A stretch of DNA of 64,000 nucleotides, taken from positions 1 through 64,000 of the forward strand of contig JASBVO010000011.1 of assembly GCA_029961105.1 (NCBI GenBank), written 5' to 3'. This stretch comes from Micrococcus sp. Lineage in GTDB: Bacteria; Actinomycetota; Actinomycetes; Actinomycetales; Micrococcaceae. The position numbers and the translations under genes were made by a program. The notes below the pieces were generated by a model that was not told where the DNA came from, did no database searches, and worked only from the letters and a program-made list of their open reading frames with translations. Below are positions 8,609 to 18,245 of this stretch, piece after piece. How positions within the stretch are numbered: position 1 is the first letter of the stretch; every line of letters starts with the position of its first letter.

Positions 8609-10078
8609 TCAGACTGGATGGACGCTGGACGCAGCGCCGTCCTCCGCCTCCTCGCCGGGCGCGCTGTCCGGTGAGGGCAGGCAGCGCAGCAGGTCCTCCA
8701 GCCGGTCCGACGACGTCTGGAACGGGTCCTTGGTGGTGACGGCCAGCAGGGGCCGGTCGGTGAGCTTCAGGTGCGTCCAGTCCACCGCGTAGGGCTGCCC
8801 GGCCGCGCGTGCGGCCTGGATGAACCGGCCTCTCATCGCGGCGCGGGTCGTGGCCGGGGGCGTGTCCACCGCGCGCTGCACGGTGTCGTCGTCGAGGAAC
8901 CGGGCCGCCGCTCCACGGGACTGCAGCAGGGTGAACAGGCCCCGGCCGGGGGTGATGTCGTGGTAGGACAGGTCCAGCTGGGCCAGCCGCGGGGAGTCCC
9001 AGTCCAGTCCGTGGCGTTCGGCGTACCTGGTCAGGAAGCGCTGCTTGATCGCCCAGTCGATCTCGGTGTCGATGCCCGCGGCATCCTGGCGCTCGACGGC
9101 GTCCAGGGCCCGTCCCCACAGGTCGAGCACGGCATCGAGCCGGTCGTGGTGGGCACCGTGACGCTGGACGAAGGCGGTGGCCTGTTCCAGGTAGTGCCGT
9201 TGCAGTTGCAGCGCCGAGCGGCGCTGCCCCGAACGCAGGGAGAGCTCGGCGGTGCCGGTGAGGTCGTGGGAGACCTGGCGGATCGCCAGGATGGGGTTCT
9301 CCAGCTGGTGGTCCCCCAGCGGCGTCCCGGCCTCGATCATCCGCAGCATCAGGTCCGTGGCGCCGAAGCGGACCAGCTGGGTCGTCTCGGACATGTTCGA
9401 GTCCCCGACGATCACGTGCAGCCGCCGGTACTCCGCGGCGTCGGCGTGCGGTTCATCGCGGGTGTTGATGATGGGCCTGGACCGCGTGGTGGCCGAGGAG
9501 ACGCCCTCCATGACGTGGTCCGCGCGCTGCGAGAAGGCGAAGTGCGCGCCGGCCGGGCGGTCCCGCTCCAGCGTGCCGGGCTCGGCGTCACCGGCGCGCG
9601 GCGCCACCACCTTCCCCGCCCCGGTGAACAGCTGACGGGTGATGAGGAAGGGGATCAGCGCCTCGGACAGGCGCCGGAACTCGGTGCGCCGGTTCAGCAG
9701 GTAGTTCTCATGGGAGCCGTAGGAGTTGCCCGCGGAGTCCGCGTTGTTCTTGTAGAGGTAGATGCTGCCGGTGAAGCCGTCCGCGGCCATCCGCCCGGTG
9801 GCCTGGTCGATGAGCTGCTGCATCATCACCTCGCCGGCCTTGTCCACCGCCACCAGCTCGTCCAGGGTCGAGCACTCGGCGGTGGCGTACTCCGGGTGCG
9901 AGCCCACGTCCAGGTAGAGCCGGGAACCGTTGGAGACGAAGACGTTCGAGGACCGGCCCCACTCGACGACGGGACGGAACAGGTAGCGGGCCACCTCCTC
10001 GGGCGTCAGCGGCCGGGCCCCCGGATGGGAGTAGTGCACGCCGAACTCCGTCTCGACGCCGTAGATCCTGCGGTCCAT
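8609..10078 (-). CDS. pafA: PafA, Pup-protein ligase
   Basis: 489 residues, normal length. The N-terminus MDRRIYGVETEFGVHY carries the ATP/Mg-binding glutamates of the carboxylate-amine ligase fold; other family motifs include GSRLYLDVGSHPEYAT and [18 protein letters not shown]-like text (residues [10 protein letters not shown]). PafA attaches Pup through its C-terminal Glu to lysines of target proteins. It starts only 6 bp after the pup stop, where most proteasome-bearing actinobacteria have prcB-prcA. Confidence 0.95.
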   Translation of the reverse strand: MDRRIYGVETEFGVHYSHPGARPLTPEEVARYLFRPVVEWGRSSNVFVSNGSRLYLDVGSHPEYATAECSTLDELVAVDKAGEVMMQQLIDQATGRMAADGFTGSIYLYKNNADSAGNSYGSHENYLLNRRTEFRRLSEALIPFLITRQLFTGAGKVVAPRAGDAEPGTLERDRPAGAHFAFSQRADHVMEGVSSATTRSRPIINTRDEPHADAAEYRRLHVIVGDSNMSETTQLVRFGATDLMLRMIEAGTPLGDHQLENPILAIRQVSHDLTGTAELSLRSGQRRSALQLQRHYLEQATAFVQRHGAHHDRLDAVLDLWGRALDAVERQDAAGIDTEIDWAIKQRFLTRYAERHGLDWDSPRLAQLDLSYHDITPGRGLFTLLQSRGAAARFLDDDTVQRAVDTPPATTRAAMRGRFIQAARAAGQPYAVDWTHLKLTDRPLLAVTTKDPFQTSSDRLEDLLRCLPSPDSAPGEEAEDGAASSVHPV

Positions 10079-10084
10079 GGGCGG

Positions 10085-10276
10085 TTACTGTCCGCCCTTC
10101 TGGACGAAGCCCTTGACGAACTCCTCGGCGTTGGTCTCCAGCACCGAGTCGATCTCGTCCAGCAGGCTGTCCAGGTCGGCGGTGTGCGCCTGCGCGGAAC
10201 CGGCCGTCGGCGCCGGCTCCGGTGCCGGGACGTCCTCCTCGCGCTCGGACCTCGATCCGCTGTACTGCTGTGACAT
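10085..10276 (-). CDS. pup: Pup, prokaryotic ubiquitin-like protein
   Basis: 63 residues, disordered N-terminus and the conserved C-terminal helix region LDSLLDEIDSVLETNAEEFV followed by KGFVQKGGQ. It ends in Gly-Gly-Gln, so it needs deamidation of the last residue by Dop before PafA can use it. The ATG is at 10276. Gene order dop-pup-pafA is classical, but no prcBA follows. This gene lies inside a longer frame that is only a shadow of dop. Confidence 0.95.
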   Translation of the reverse strand: MSQQYSGSRSEREEDVPAPEPAPTAGSAQAHTADLDSLLDEIDSVLETNAEEFVKGFVQKGGQ

Positions 10277-10308
10277 GATGCCTCCTGCGTCTGACGGGTG
10301 GCTCCAGC

Positions 10309-12003
10309 CTACGCCCGCCGGTCCTGCTGGGCGCGGGACAGCGCCGCCACCAGGCGGCCGAAGGACCCGGGCGCGCCGCCGTCGTCGTACACCCCGGCCA
10401 TCTGCTCCGCGGTGGCGGACAGCGGCTCGCGCTGGTGGAAGCGGTACATCGGGCCCTGGCCGTCCTGGCGCAGCAGCAGGGTGTCCCAGCTGGCGCCCAC
10501 CACGTGCCGGCCGAAGACGTCCACCGTGCGGCCCCGTGCCCACGCCCGGGTGTCCGCCGGCGGGGTGTGCACGGCCCGCTGGACCGTCTCCTCCGGCACG
10601 AGCGTGCGCATGGAGCCCCGGCGGACCAGGGCGGCGTGCAGGCCCTTGTCCGGCCGCAGGTCGGCGTACTGCAGGTCCATCATGCCGATCCGCGGGTCGT
10701 CCCAGTCCAGGCCGTGGCGCTGCCGGTAGCCGGAGAGCAGCTGGTACTTCGCCACCCAGTCCAGCCGGTCGGCCAGCGCCGCCGGGTCCGTGCGCAGCAG
10801 TCCCAGGGTCTCCCCCCAGGCGGCCAGGACGTCGCGGGTCGCCGGATCGGTCATGCCGAACCGCTCCACGTGCCCGGCGGCGGCCTCCCGGTACAGCTCC
10901 ATCAGGTCCACGCCGGTGAGCCGGCGCCCGTCGGCCAGCGGGATCGTGGTGTTCAGGGTGGGGTCGTGGCTGATCGCCTGCAGGGCCTGCACCGGGTCCC
11001 GGAGCTCGAGGACCGGGCAGGTCCCGAGCTCGATCATGGACAGCACCAGCGCGGTCATCCCGCACCGCAGCCACGTGGCGTACTGGGACAGGTTGGCGTC
11101 CCCGATGATCACGTGCAGCCGGCGGTAGCGCTCCTGGTCCGCGTGGGGCTCGTCCCGGGTGTTGACGATCGGCCGGCGGATGGTGGTCTCCAGGCCGACC
11201 TGCTCCTCGAAGAAGTCCGCGCGCTGGCTGATCTGGAAGCCCGGGGTCCGGCCGGTCACCCCGATCCCGGCCCGGCCGGCCCCGCAGACCACCTGGCGTG
11301 CCGTGAAGAACGGCAGGAGCCGGGCGGCGAGCTCCTCGAAGTCCAGGGACCGGGTCACGAGGTAGTTCTCGTGCGCGCCGTAGGAGACGGACTTGTTGTC
11401 CGTGTTGTTCTTGTACAGCAGCACCTGGGGCTCGCCCGGGGCCTGGGCGATCCGCCGGGAGGCCGCCAGGGCCACCCGGTCCCCCGCCTGGTCCCAGACC
11501 ATGGCGTCCAGCGGGTTGGTCGTCTCCGGCGCGGAGTACTCGGGGTGGGCGTGGTCCACGTAGAACCGGGCGCCGTTGGGCAGCACGAGGTTCATCACCA
11601 GGTGCACCGGGTTGCCGTCGTCGTCCGTCAGGGGGCGGTCGGTGAGCTGGCTGGGGTGGGCGGCCGAGCGGGGCAGCTGCCAGCCGCGGGCGTCCACGAG
11701 CGGGGACTCCTCCCCGTAGTCCCACTCGGTCCCGGCGACCGAGCCGCCCTCGGCGGTGACCAGGTCCGCATAGGCGTTGACCACCTCCGTGGACAGCACC
11801 GTGTGACCCGCTCCCGGGTTGCCGGGGGCATGCACGCCGAACTCGGTCTCCAGGCCCATCACGCGGTGCACGCCCCAGCCGGCGGTGTCCCGCCCGGCGG
11901 GCAGGACGGCGTCGTCCGGGACCAGCCCGCGCTGGCCGCGCCACGCGGGCGCGAGGCCGGCTGGCACCGCGGCGCGGTCGGGCGAGGCGGGAACGTGGGT
12001 CAC
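10309..12003 (-). CDS. dop: Dop, Pup deamidase/depupylase
   Basis: 564 residues, homologous to PafA but with the longer Dop features. The core begins at [20 protein letters not shown] and has [10 protein letters not shown] and an HPEYSAPE segment. Dop converts the C-terminal Gln of Pup to Glu and can remove Pup from substrates. The first roughly 45 residues are Ala/Pro-rich, so a later start is possible, but GTG at 12003 overlaps the ARC stop (GTGA), which supports coupling. Confidence 0.92.
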   Translation of the reverse strand: MTHVPASPDRAAVPAGLAPAWRGQRGLVPDDAVLPAGRDTAGWGVHRVMGLETEFGVHAPGNPGAGHTVLSTEVVNAYADLVTAEGGSVAGTEWDYGEESPLVDARGWQLPRSAAHPSQLTDRPLTDDDGNPVHLVMNLVLPNGARFYVDHAHPEYSAPETTNPLDAMVWDQAGDRVALAASRRIAQAPGEPQVLLYKNNTDNKSVSYGAHENYLVTRSLDFEELAARLLPFFTARQVVCGAGRAGIGVTGRTPGFQISQRADFFEEQVGLETTIRRPIVNTRDEPHADQERYRRLHVIIGDANLSQYATWLRCGMTALVLSMIELGTCPVLELRDPVQALQAISHDPTLNTTIPLADGRRLTGVDLMELYREAAAGHVERFGMTDPATRDVLAAWGETLGLLRTDPAALADRLDWVAKYQLLSGYRQRHGLDWDDPRIGMMDLQYADLRPDKGLHAALVRRGSMRTLVPEETVQRAVHTPPADTRAWARGRTVDVFGRHVVGASWDTLLLRQDGQGPMYRFHQREPLSATAEQMAGVYDDGGAPGSFGRLVAALSRAQQDRRA

Positions 12004-13730
12004 GCGCTCACTCCCGGGCCCCGGTCGTGGATGGACGGCAGCCGGTCGCGCACCAGCATCCGCAGGGAGGCCACGCGGCCACCGCGGTGCCCGGAGATGC
12101 GGGCCCAGTCCTCCGGGGAGGCGGTGTTCGGCAGGTCCTCCTGCTCGGCGAACTCCTCCTGGACGGCCTGGAGCAGGTGCGAGGTGGTGAGACCCTTGGC
12201 GGCCTCGTCGCGGCCGGCGGCGAGGAAGTCCTTGATGGCGTGCTTCTTGGCGCGGTCCACGATCGAGGAGATCACCGCACCGGAGGTGAAGTCGGCGAAG
12301 TGCAGGGTCCGGGTGCTGCCGTCCGCATAGGTGACCTCCACGTACTCGGTGTCCGGGCCGCGGCTGTAGAGGTGGTCCGTGACGGCCACGATCATGGCGT
12401 CCACGGCGGCCTGGCGCCCGCCGGCGCGCTGCACCTCGCTGGCGTGCAGCGGCAGCCGCGTGGTGAGGTACTTGCTGAAGATGTCCGCGGCGCCGTCGGC
12501 GTCCGGGCGCGAGACGTGGATCTTCACGTCCAGCCGGCCCGGGCGCAGGATCGCCGGGTCGAGCATGTCCTCGCGGTTGGAGGCACCGATGACGATCACG
12601 TTGTCGAGGCGCTCGACCCCGTCGATCTCGGCCAGCAGCTGCGGGACGATGGTGGTCTCCACGTCCGAGGAGACCCCGGAGCCGCGGGTGCGGAACAGGG
12701 ACTCCATCTCGTCGAAGAAGACCACCACGGGGTAGCCGTCGGAGGCCTTCTCCCGGGCGCGGGCGAAGATCGTCCGGATGTGCCGCTCGGTCTCCCCCAC
12801 GTACTTGTTCAGCAGCTCCGGGCCCTTGATGTTCAGAAAGTAGGACCGGGCCTCCTCCGTGGACCGCGCCGCCAGCGAGGAGGCCACGGCCTTGGCGATC
12901 AGGGTCTTGCCCGTCCCCGGCGGGCCGTAGAGCAGGATGCCCTTGGGCGCCTTCAGGCCGTGCTCGCGGTACAGGCCCGGATGCAGGAAGGGCAGCTCGA
13001 TGGAGTCGCGGATCTGCTCGATCTGCTCCCCGAGGCCGCCGATGTCCTCGTAGCTGACGTCCGGCACCTCCTCCAGCACCACGTCCTGGACCTCGGTGAG
13101 CGGGACCAGGTCGAGGGCGTAACCGGTGCGCGCGTCCAGGGTGACGGCGTCGCCGACCCTCACGCGTTCGGCGGCCAGCCGCTCGGCCCGGCGCACCACG
13201 CGCTCCTCGTCCCCGCGTCCGACCACGACCAGCAGGCCGTCGTCCAGGGTCTCCTTGACCCGGACCAGCTCGCCGGTGCGCTCGCCCTCGACGACGGCCA
13301 CGATGACCAGCGAGTCGTTGAGGAGCACGTCCGAGCCCTGGGAGATCCTCCCCGCGTCCAGCAGGGGCGAGACCGCCACCCGGATCCGGCGGCCGTTGTG
13401 CAGCACGTCCACCCCGCCCTGGACCGTGGCGGCGATCTCGATGCCCTCCACCGCCTCACGGGCCGGGTGCAGCTGCAGGACGGTGGCGAAGCTGAACGGG
13501 GCCTCCCCGTCCATCTCCAGGGCCTTCTTCAGCACGGTGATCTCGTCCCGGGTGGACTCGAGCAGGTCGACCATGCGGCGGTTGTTCCGCGCGGCGGTCT
13601 CGAGCTGGTACTCGAGTGTCCGGTTCTTCTCCACGAGGGTGGCCGTGCGGCGCCTGGCCGAGTCCAACTGGCTGGCCAGAGCCGAGTCCACCGGGTTCTC
13701 GGCGCCGGTGCCGGGCAGGGAATCGCTCAC
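12000..13730 (-). CDS. arc: ARC/Mpa, proteasome-type AAA ATPase
   Basis: Start chosen at GTG 13730 because GGAAAGG lies 5 nt upstream; an in-frame ATG at 13787 would add 19 unlikely residues. The order is an N-terminal coiled coil ([19 protein letters not shown]), OB domains, then an AAA module with GPPGTGKT and [11 protein letters not shown]. In proteasome-bearing relatives ARC unfolds pupylated proteins and docks on the 20S core through a C-terminal GQYL tail. This protein ends GPGVSA and has no such tail, consistent with the missing prcBA genes next door. Roles without a proteasome (unfolding or extraction of pupylated proteins) are inference. Confidence 0.93.
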   Translation of the reverse strand: MSDSLPGTGAENPVDSALASQLDSARRRTATLVEKNRTLEYQLETAARNNRRMVDLLESTRDEITVLKKALEMDGEAPFSFATVLQLHPAREAVEGIEIAATVQGGVDVLHNGRRIRVAVSPLLDAGRISQGSDVLLNDSLVIVAVVEGERTGELVRVKETLDDGLLVVVGRGDEERVVRRAERLAAERVRVGDAVTLDARTGYALDLVPLTEVQDVVLEEVPDVSYEDIGGLGEQIEQIRDSIELPFLHPGLYREHGLKAPKGILLYGPPGTGKTLIAKAVASSLAARSTEEARSYFLNIKGPELLNKYVGETERHIRTIFARAREKASDGYPVVVFFDEMESLFRTRGSGVSSDVETTIVPQLLAEIDGVERLDNVIVIGASNREDMLDPAILRPGRLDVKIHVSRPDADGAADIFSKYLTTRLPLHASEVQRAGGRQAAVDAMIVAVTDHLYSRGPDTEYVEVTYADGSTRTLHFADFTSGAVISSIVDRAKKHAIKDFLAAGRDEAAKGLTTSHLLQAVQEEFAEQEDLPNTASPEDWARISGHRGGRVASLRMLVRDRLPSIHDRGPGVSA

Positions 13731-13815
13731 GAGTGCCTTTCCGGTCGAGGGGCGAGGGCAGGGTGCCCGTCGGCCTTGCCCGTCCATCCTAGGCGTGAAG
13801 GTCCGGCGTCGTCCC

Positions 13816-14877
13816 CTAGAGGTCCTCCAGGTGGCGCAGCGCCCCGCGCTGCTCCATGGAGGCGGCCTCCTTGGCCGCCTTGCGGGCCTTCTTGTCCGTC
13901 ACCGGCCGCTCCCCCAGGGCCTGCGGCGTCCAGCGGGACTCGTCGGCCGGCTGCCACGCCTCGATGTCCTCGGGCTTGAACTCCGAGACCTTGGACCGCT
14001 TCTTCAGCTGCAGGGCCTCCTCCCCGGAGGCCAGCCGGCGGCAGGCCAGCAGGAAGCCGGTGTGGGCCACCATCCGGTGGTCGGGGCGCACGGCCAGGCC
14101 GTCCAGGTGCCAGCCGCGCACCATGGTCTCGGAGGCCTCCGTCTGGGTGAACCGGCCGTCCGCGCGGATGGCCTCGGCGACGCGCGAGAGCTGGGTGGCG
14201 GTGGCCACGTAGCTGATCCAGACCCCGCCGGGGGTGAGCACGGTGGCCACCGCGTCCAGGCACTCCCACGGGGCGAGCATGTCCAGCACCACCCGGTCCA
14301 CGCTGCCCGGTGCGTGCACCCGCGTCATCTCCTCCTGGGCGTCACCGAGGTGGATCTGCCAGGCCGGGTGCTCGCCGCCGAAGAACGTCTGGACGTTGGC
14401 GCGGGCCACGTCCGCGAACTCGGGGCGCCGTTCGTAGGAGTGCAGTTCGCCGAGGTCCCCGACGGCCCGCAGCAGCGAGATGGACAGTCCGCCCGAGCCG
14501 ACGCCGGCCTCCACCACCCGGGCACCCGGGAAGATGTCCGCCATCTGGATGATCTGTCCGGCGTCCTTGGGGTAGACCACGGTCGCCCCGCGGGGCATGG
14601 ACAGCACGAAGTCGCTCAGCAGCGGCCGCAGCACCTGGTAGTCGTGGCCCGCCGAGTTCTGCACCACCACGCCATCGGGGCCGCCGATCAGGTCGTCATG
14701 GCGCAGCACCCCCTGATAGCTGTGGAATTGGCCGCCCGGGGTGAGCGTGATGGTGTTCAGCCGTCCCTTGGCGTCCTTGAGCTGGACCCGCTGGCCGGGC
14801 CGCAGCGGGCCGCGGCGCTCGGAGGCACCGACGGGTTCGGGCCGGGCGGCGGCGGACGGGCTGGTGGAGTCGGTCAT
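13816..14877 (-). CDS. trmI: tRNA (adenine-58-N1)-methyltransferase TrmI
   Basis: 353 residues. The SAM-binding Rossmann motif [20 protein letters not shown] and the segment [19 protein letters not shown] identify the TrmI family, which makes m1A58 in the T loop of tRNA. AGGAAG lies about 11 nt before the ATG. It sits directly upstream of ARC with an 85-bp gap, as in other actinobacteria. The C-terminal tail is Lys/Ala-rich. Confidence 0.92.
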   Translation of the reverse strand: MTDSTSPSAAARPEPVGASERRGPLRPGQRVQLKDAKGRLNTITLTPGGQFHSYQGVLRHDDLIGGPDGVVVQNSAGHDYQVLRPLLSDFVLSMPRGATVVYPKDAGQIIQMADIFPGARVVEAGVGSGGLSISLLRAVGDLGELHSYERRPEFADVARANVQTFFGGEHPAWQIHLGDAQEEMTRVHAPGSVDRVVLDMLAPWECLDAVATVLTPGGVWISYVATATQLSRVAEAIRADGRFTQTEASETMVRGWHLDGLAVRPDHRMVAHTGFLLACRRLASGEEALQLKKRSKVSEFKPEDIEAWQPADESRWTPQALGERPVTDKKARKAAKEAASMEQRGALRHLEDL

Positions 14878-14917
14878 GCGGTGCGGATCTTCCTGATGGG
14901 AGTGGACGGCCGGGGGC

Positions 14918-16069
14918 TCAGCGCGTGCGGCCCGTGGTCAGCCACTCAACGACGTCGGGCTGGCGCAGGACCCCGCAGACCGTGCCGTCGGGGGCCAGTA
15001 CAGCGTATTCGGCCCCGTCCACCGCCGCGAGCCGGTCCACCAGGGGGCGGCCGGCGTCGGTGGCCCGGACGACCGCTCCCGGCGGGAGCGCCCGGGCCGC
15101 GGCGGCGGCGGGCACGGCGGGAGCATCGGCGGCCGGCACGGAGGCCAGCGCCGCCTCGTCGACGACGGCCTCGGGGGTGCCGGTGGGCGAGACGAGCACC
15201 GCCAGGGTGCCCGCGGGCCGGTCGAGGACCTCGGCCACGGTGGCCGTGGCCGGCAGGCCGAGGGCCGGTCGCATCAGCTGGGCGGCGGTCAGGGTGGGCA
15301 CCCGCAGCCTCAGGCGCGCCCCTCGGATCGCCTCCGTGGCACCGGCCCAGAGGAAGTAGCCGACCATGACGAGGATGACGATCAGCGGGATGTCCGCCTG
15401 GCGGCCCTGCAGCAACGGCACCACCACGACGGCGATCACCAGGGCGGCGACGATGAGCCGGCCGGCCCAGCCGGCGGCGATGGTGCCGCGGTCCTGGTTG
15501 CCGGTGAGGGCCCACACGGCGGACTCGACGATGCGACCGCCGTCCAGCGGGAGGCCGGGCAGGGCGTTGAAGACCGCCACCAGCCAGTTCGCGTAGGTGA
15601 AGATGCCCAGCAGCAGGCTCGCGACGCCGTCGGGCTGCCAGGTGGCCATCAGCAGCTGGCCCGTCAGGGCCAGCACCACATTGGCCGCCGGCCCGGCCAG
15701 GGCCGTGACGAGGGACCTGCCCGGGCTGGCCTGGAAGGCGCCGAACTGGGTGTGCCCGCCCCACAGGTTCAGCACGATCTCCGTGGTGGGCCAGCGGAAC
15801 AGGCGCGCGCTGCCGGCATGGGCGAGCTCATGGGCCAGCACGGACAGCAGCAGCAGGACGGCGTACAGGAACGCGATCCCGTAGGCGCCCCAGCCCAGCT
15901 CTGGGTACAGCCGGGCCACCTGGGGGCCGAACATCACCACGACGAACAGGGCGATCAGGGACCAGCTCCAGGACAGGTACACCGGGACGCCGAGCAGGCG
16001 GCCCAGCCGGAGCATGCCGCGGCGCCGGTCGCCGGCGCCCGGGCCGGCGTCGGGAGCGGGGCCGGTCAC
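14918..16069 (-). CDS. Site-2-type M50 metalloprotease with a CBS pair
   Basis: 383 residues from GTG 16069, chosen because it overlaps the stop of the upstream HAD gene (GTGA) and gives a short N-terminus before MLRLGRLLGVPVYLSWSW. Several membrane segments carry the zinc motif HELAH and the partner motif NALPGLPLDGGR. The C-terminal third reads as a tandem CBS domain. This is the SpoIVFB-like group that cleaves within membranes. Substrates are unknown; the CBS pair suggests nucleotide or ion control. A longer frame reaching 16300 is probably not translated. Confidence 0.85.
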   Translation of the reverse strand: MTGPAPDAGPGAGDRRRGMLRLGRLLGVPVYLSWSWSLIALFVVVMFGPQVARLYPELGWGAYGIAFLYAVLLLLSVLAHELAHAGSARLFRWPTTEIVLNLWGGHTQFGAFQASPGRSLVTALAGPAANVVLALTGQLLMATWQPDGVASLLLGIFTYANWLVAVFNALPGLPLDGGRIVESAVWALTGNQDRGTIAAGWAGRLIVAALVIAVVVVPLLQGRQADIPLIVILVMVGYFLWAGATEAIRGARLRLRVPTLTAAQLMRPALGLPATATVAEVLDRPAGTLAVLVSPTGTPEAVVDEAALASVPAADAPAVPAAAAARALPPGAVVRATDAGRPLVDRLAAVDGAEYAVLAPDGTVCGVLRQPDVVEWLTTGRTR

Positions 16070-16833
16070 GGGGCGGTTCCGTGCGGGCCGCCGGCAACCG
16101 GCTCCAGCCGCCGGCCGGACCCCCCGGCCAGTCGGCGCGCCGCGCGCGCCAGGTCGTCGGGAAGACGGCCGACCAGGGACGTCCAGAGTTCCCAGCGCGG
16201 ATCGGCCGGCAGGGACATCACGTGCGGCACGGCCACGACCGGCAGCCCAGCCGCGGCGGCCGACTCCAGTCCCGGCAGCGAGTCCTCCACCGCCACGCAC
16301 TGCAGGCGCTGCAGGCCCTCCACCCGGCGGGACATGACGTCGAAGGCCGTCGCGTACGGCTCCGGATGGGGCTTGCCCTGCAGCACCATGTCCCCGGTGA
16401 CCAGGAACTCGAAGGACCCGGCCGGCATGGCCTCGGCCACGACGCCGGCCAGCGGCGCATGCGACATGGTCACCAGGGCGTTGGGCACGCCGGCGGCGCG
16501 CAGCCCCGCCAGGAGCTCGCGGGCACCCGGACGCCAGGGGACGGAGCGGCGGACGCCGTCGATGACGTCGCCCATGGTGTGGTCGATGATCTCCTGGACG
16601 CCGAGGCGGACCCCCGCCTGCTGCAGCAACCGGGCACCGTGGTCGAGCGCCTGGCCCACCAGGGACCGGGCGAGGGCGGGGGTCCAGGTGCCGCCGGCAT
16701 CCTCCACGAGGCGCCGCTGGCTCTCGTTCCAGAGCGGCTCGGTGTCCACGATCGTCCCGTCCATGTCCCAGAAGACGGCGGCGGGCATCTCCTCCGGAGT
16801 GCGCTGGCCTGCGGCGTCGTCAGGGGTGGACAT
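16066..16833 (-). CDS. HAD-superfamily phosphatase, beta-phosphoglucomutase-like
   Basis: 255 residues from ATG 16833. Motif I is FWDMDGTIVDTEP, the cap is helical, motif II lies in LVTMSH and motif III in GKPHPEPYATA followed by VEDSLPGL. These fit subfamily I HAD hydrolases of small phosphosugars or related compounds. Its stop overlaps the M50 protease start. Choice of start is supported by a TAGACT hexamer 7 nt upstream and lack of a Shine-Dalgarno, so it may be the leaderless first gene of the long minus-strand run. Confidence 0.85.
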   Translation of the reverse strand: MSTPDDAAGQRTPEEMPAAVFWDMDGTIVDTEPLWNESQRRLVEDAGGTWTPALARSLVGQALDHGARLLQQAGVRLGVQEIIDHTMGDVIDGVRRSVPWRPGARELLAGLRAAGVPNALVTMSHAPLAGVVAEAMPAGSFEFLVTGDMVLQGKPHPEPYATAFDVMSRRVEGLQRLQCVAVEDSLPGLESAAAAGLPVVAVPHVMSLPADPRWELWTSLVGRLPDDLARAARRLAGGSGRRLEPVAGGPHGTAP

Positions 16834-16840
16834 GGCGTTC

Positions 16841-16846
16841 AGTCTA
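16841..16846 (-). promoter_or_regulatory. Putative -10 element for leaderless HAD gene
   Basis: TAGACT on the minus strand, 7 nt before the ATG at 16833. It lies in the short divergent gap to the PAC2 gene and could drive the whole minus-strand block down to trmI and the Pup genes. Confidence 0.45.
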
Positions 16847-16905
16847 CGGGGGGAAAGGCGTGCACCCGGCCGGTTCACGTCTGGCACGGCCCTCGGGCAC
16901 GGGTC

Positions 16906-16911
16906 TAGGGT
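16906..16911 (+). promoter_or_regulatory. Putative -10 element for the PAC2 gene
   Basis: TAGGGT ends 7 nt before the ATG at 16919, with a -35-like TGGCAC 18 bp upstream (16882-16887). The same bases could act as a weak Shine-Dalgarno, so leaderless initiation is likely but not certain. Confidence 0.4.
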
Positions 16912-16918
16912 GGCAGTC

Positions 16919-17866
16919 ATGGCGCAGGACGAGAAGGACGAGAAGGCCGGCGCGGCCACCGGTGCCGGCGATGCGGACGGAACGGCCCGGGTGCCGGCGC
17001 CCCAGCCCCGTGGTCTGCCGGACCACCTGGCCGGCACCGTCTCCGGACGCCGGCCGGTGATCCTCGTGGCCGCCTTCGAGGGCTGGAACGACGCCGGTGA
17101 GGCCGCGACCGACGCCGTGGACCTGCTGCGGCGCCAGCTGGGCGCCACGGCGGCCGGCTCGCTGACTGACGGGGACTACTACGACTACCAGTTCACCCGG
17201 CCCACCGTGGTGCGTGACGCCGATGGCCTCGGCACGCTGTCCTGGCCCCAGACCCGCATGTACCGTGCCACCACCGCCCCGGACGGCGTCGACCTGCTGC
17301 TGGTCAGCGGGGCCGAGCCCAGTTACCGGTGGCAGGCGTTCACCGCGGAGCTGCTCACCCACGCGGCCGAGCAGAACGTGGACGCGGTGGTGATGCTCGG
17401 GGCGCTGCTGGCGGACGTCCCCCACACCCGGCCGCTGCCCGCCTCGCCGTCCAGCGCCGATCCAGAGCTGCGCGAGCTGCTCGGCGCGCGGCGCCCCACG
17501 TACGAGGGCCCCACCGGCATCGTCGGGGTGATCACGGACACCGCGGCCCGGGCGGGCCTGCCCACCGTCTCGGTGTGGGCGACCGTGCCGCACTACGTCT
17601 CCCAGTCCCCCTCCCCCAAGGCCGAGCTGGCGCTGCTGCGCCGGCTGGAGGACATCCTGCAGGTCACCCTCGACCTCAAGCCGCTGGCAGAGGACGCCGA
17701 GGCCTGGGAACGCGGGGTCAATGAACTGGCCGGGGAGGATCCGGACGTGGCCGCCTACGTGGAGCAGCTCGAACGGGCCCGGGACACGGAGGACCTGCCC
17801 GAGGCCTCCGGCGAGGCGATCGCCCGAGAGTTCGAGCGGTACCTGCGCCGGCGACGCCGGGACTGA
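16919..17866 (+). CDS. PAC2 (proteasome assembly chaperone-like) family protein
   Basis: 315 residues. The PAC2 fold is recognisable from VILVAAFEGWNDAGEAATDAV near residue 45, then VMLGALLADVPHTRP, GPTGIVGVI and the VPHYVSQSPSP segment. Actinobacterial members are widespread and their biochemical role is not established. It is divergent from the HAD gene. The family is related by fold to eukaryotic proteasome assembly chaperones, but presence here does not imply a proteasome. Confidence 0.88.
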   Translation: MAQDEKDEKAGAATGAGDADGTARVPAPQPRGLPDHLAGTVSGRRPVILVAAFEGWNDAGEAATDAVDLLRRQLGATAAGSLTDGDYYDYQFTRPTVVRDADGLGTLSWPQTRMYRATTAPDGVDLLLVSGAEPSYRWQAFTAELLTHAAEQNVDAVVMLGALLADVPHTRPLPASPSSADPELRELLGARRPTYEGPTGIVGVITDTAARAGLPTVSVWATVPHYVSQSPSPKAELALLRRLEDILQVTLDLKPLAEDAEAWERGVNELAGEDPDVAAYVEQLERARDTEDLPEASGEAIAREFERYLRRRRRD

Positions 17867-18245
17867 CGGGTTCCGGGGTCTGGCGGACCGGCATCCGCCG
17901 GCGGTAGGGTTCCGACGAGGGCCTGAACCCGGCACCGGCATCCTCCCGGCGGTGGGTCCCCCTCGCGTAGGTCATGGCCGATGCCGTCTCAGGGGCAGTC
18001 CGCTCAGGTGCATCGACGAGAAGGGCCCATCATTCGCTGCAGTGCGCTCGTGCACTGCCGGCTCTCGACGGCGGAACACACGTCCAGGCCGAGAGCCATC
18101 CCAGCCGACCCGGGACCTCGGACCCGAGACCTCCCTCCACCCGCATCTCCCGGGCCCACCACCTGCCCGGTCCTGCCCGGCGGCCATGGCCGACGAGGAC
18201 CAGGGCATATCCGGCGATGCTCGGTCGTCAAGGAGATGCAGGACA
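17867..18245 (+). promoter_or_regulatory. 379-bp gene-free leader upstream of the GH3 gene, with inverted repeats
   Basis: No convincing ORF. Inverted repeats: GGCGGA/TCCGCC at 17882-17899 (possible weak PAC2 terminator), GCAGTGC/GCACTGC with a 6-nt spacer at 18039-18058 (operator-like), GGCTCTCG/CGAGAGCC at 18060-18097 with a 22-nt spacer, and a short CTCG/CGAG pair near 18117-18128. AAGGAG at 18230-18235 is the ribosome-binding site of the next gene. The spacing suggests regulated transcription of the glycosidase, possibly by a sugar-responsive repressor (inference). Confidence 0.4.

Noticed and set aside
10079-10084. Search for prcB/prcA between pup and pafA
   Set aside because: Only 6 bp are present and no proteasome subunit motif occurs anywhere in the window.
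10085-11944. 619-codon frame containing pup and most of dop
   Set aside because: Only its last 63 codons are real (pup, from its own ATG at 10276); the rest is an Arg/Pro-rich misreading of dop.
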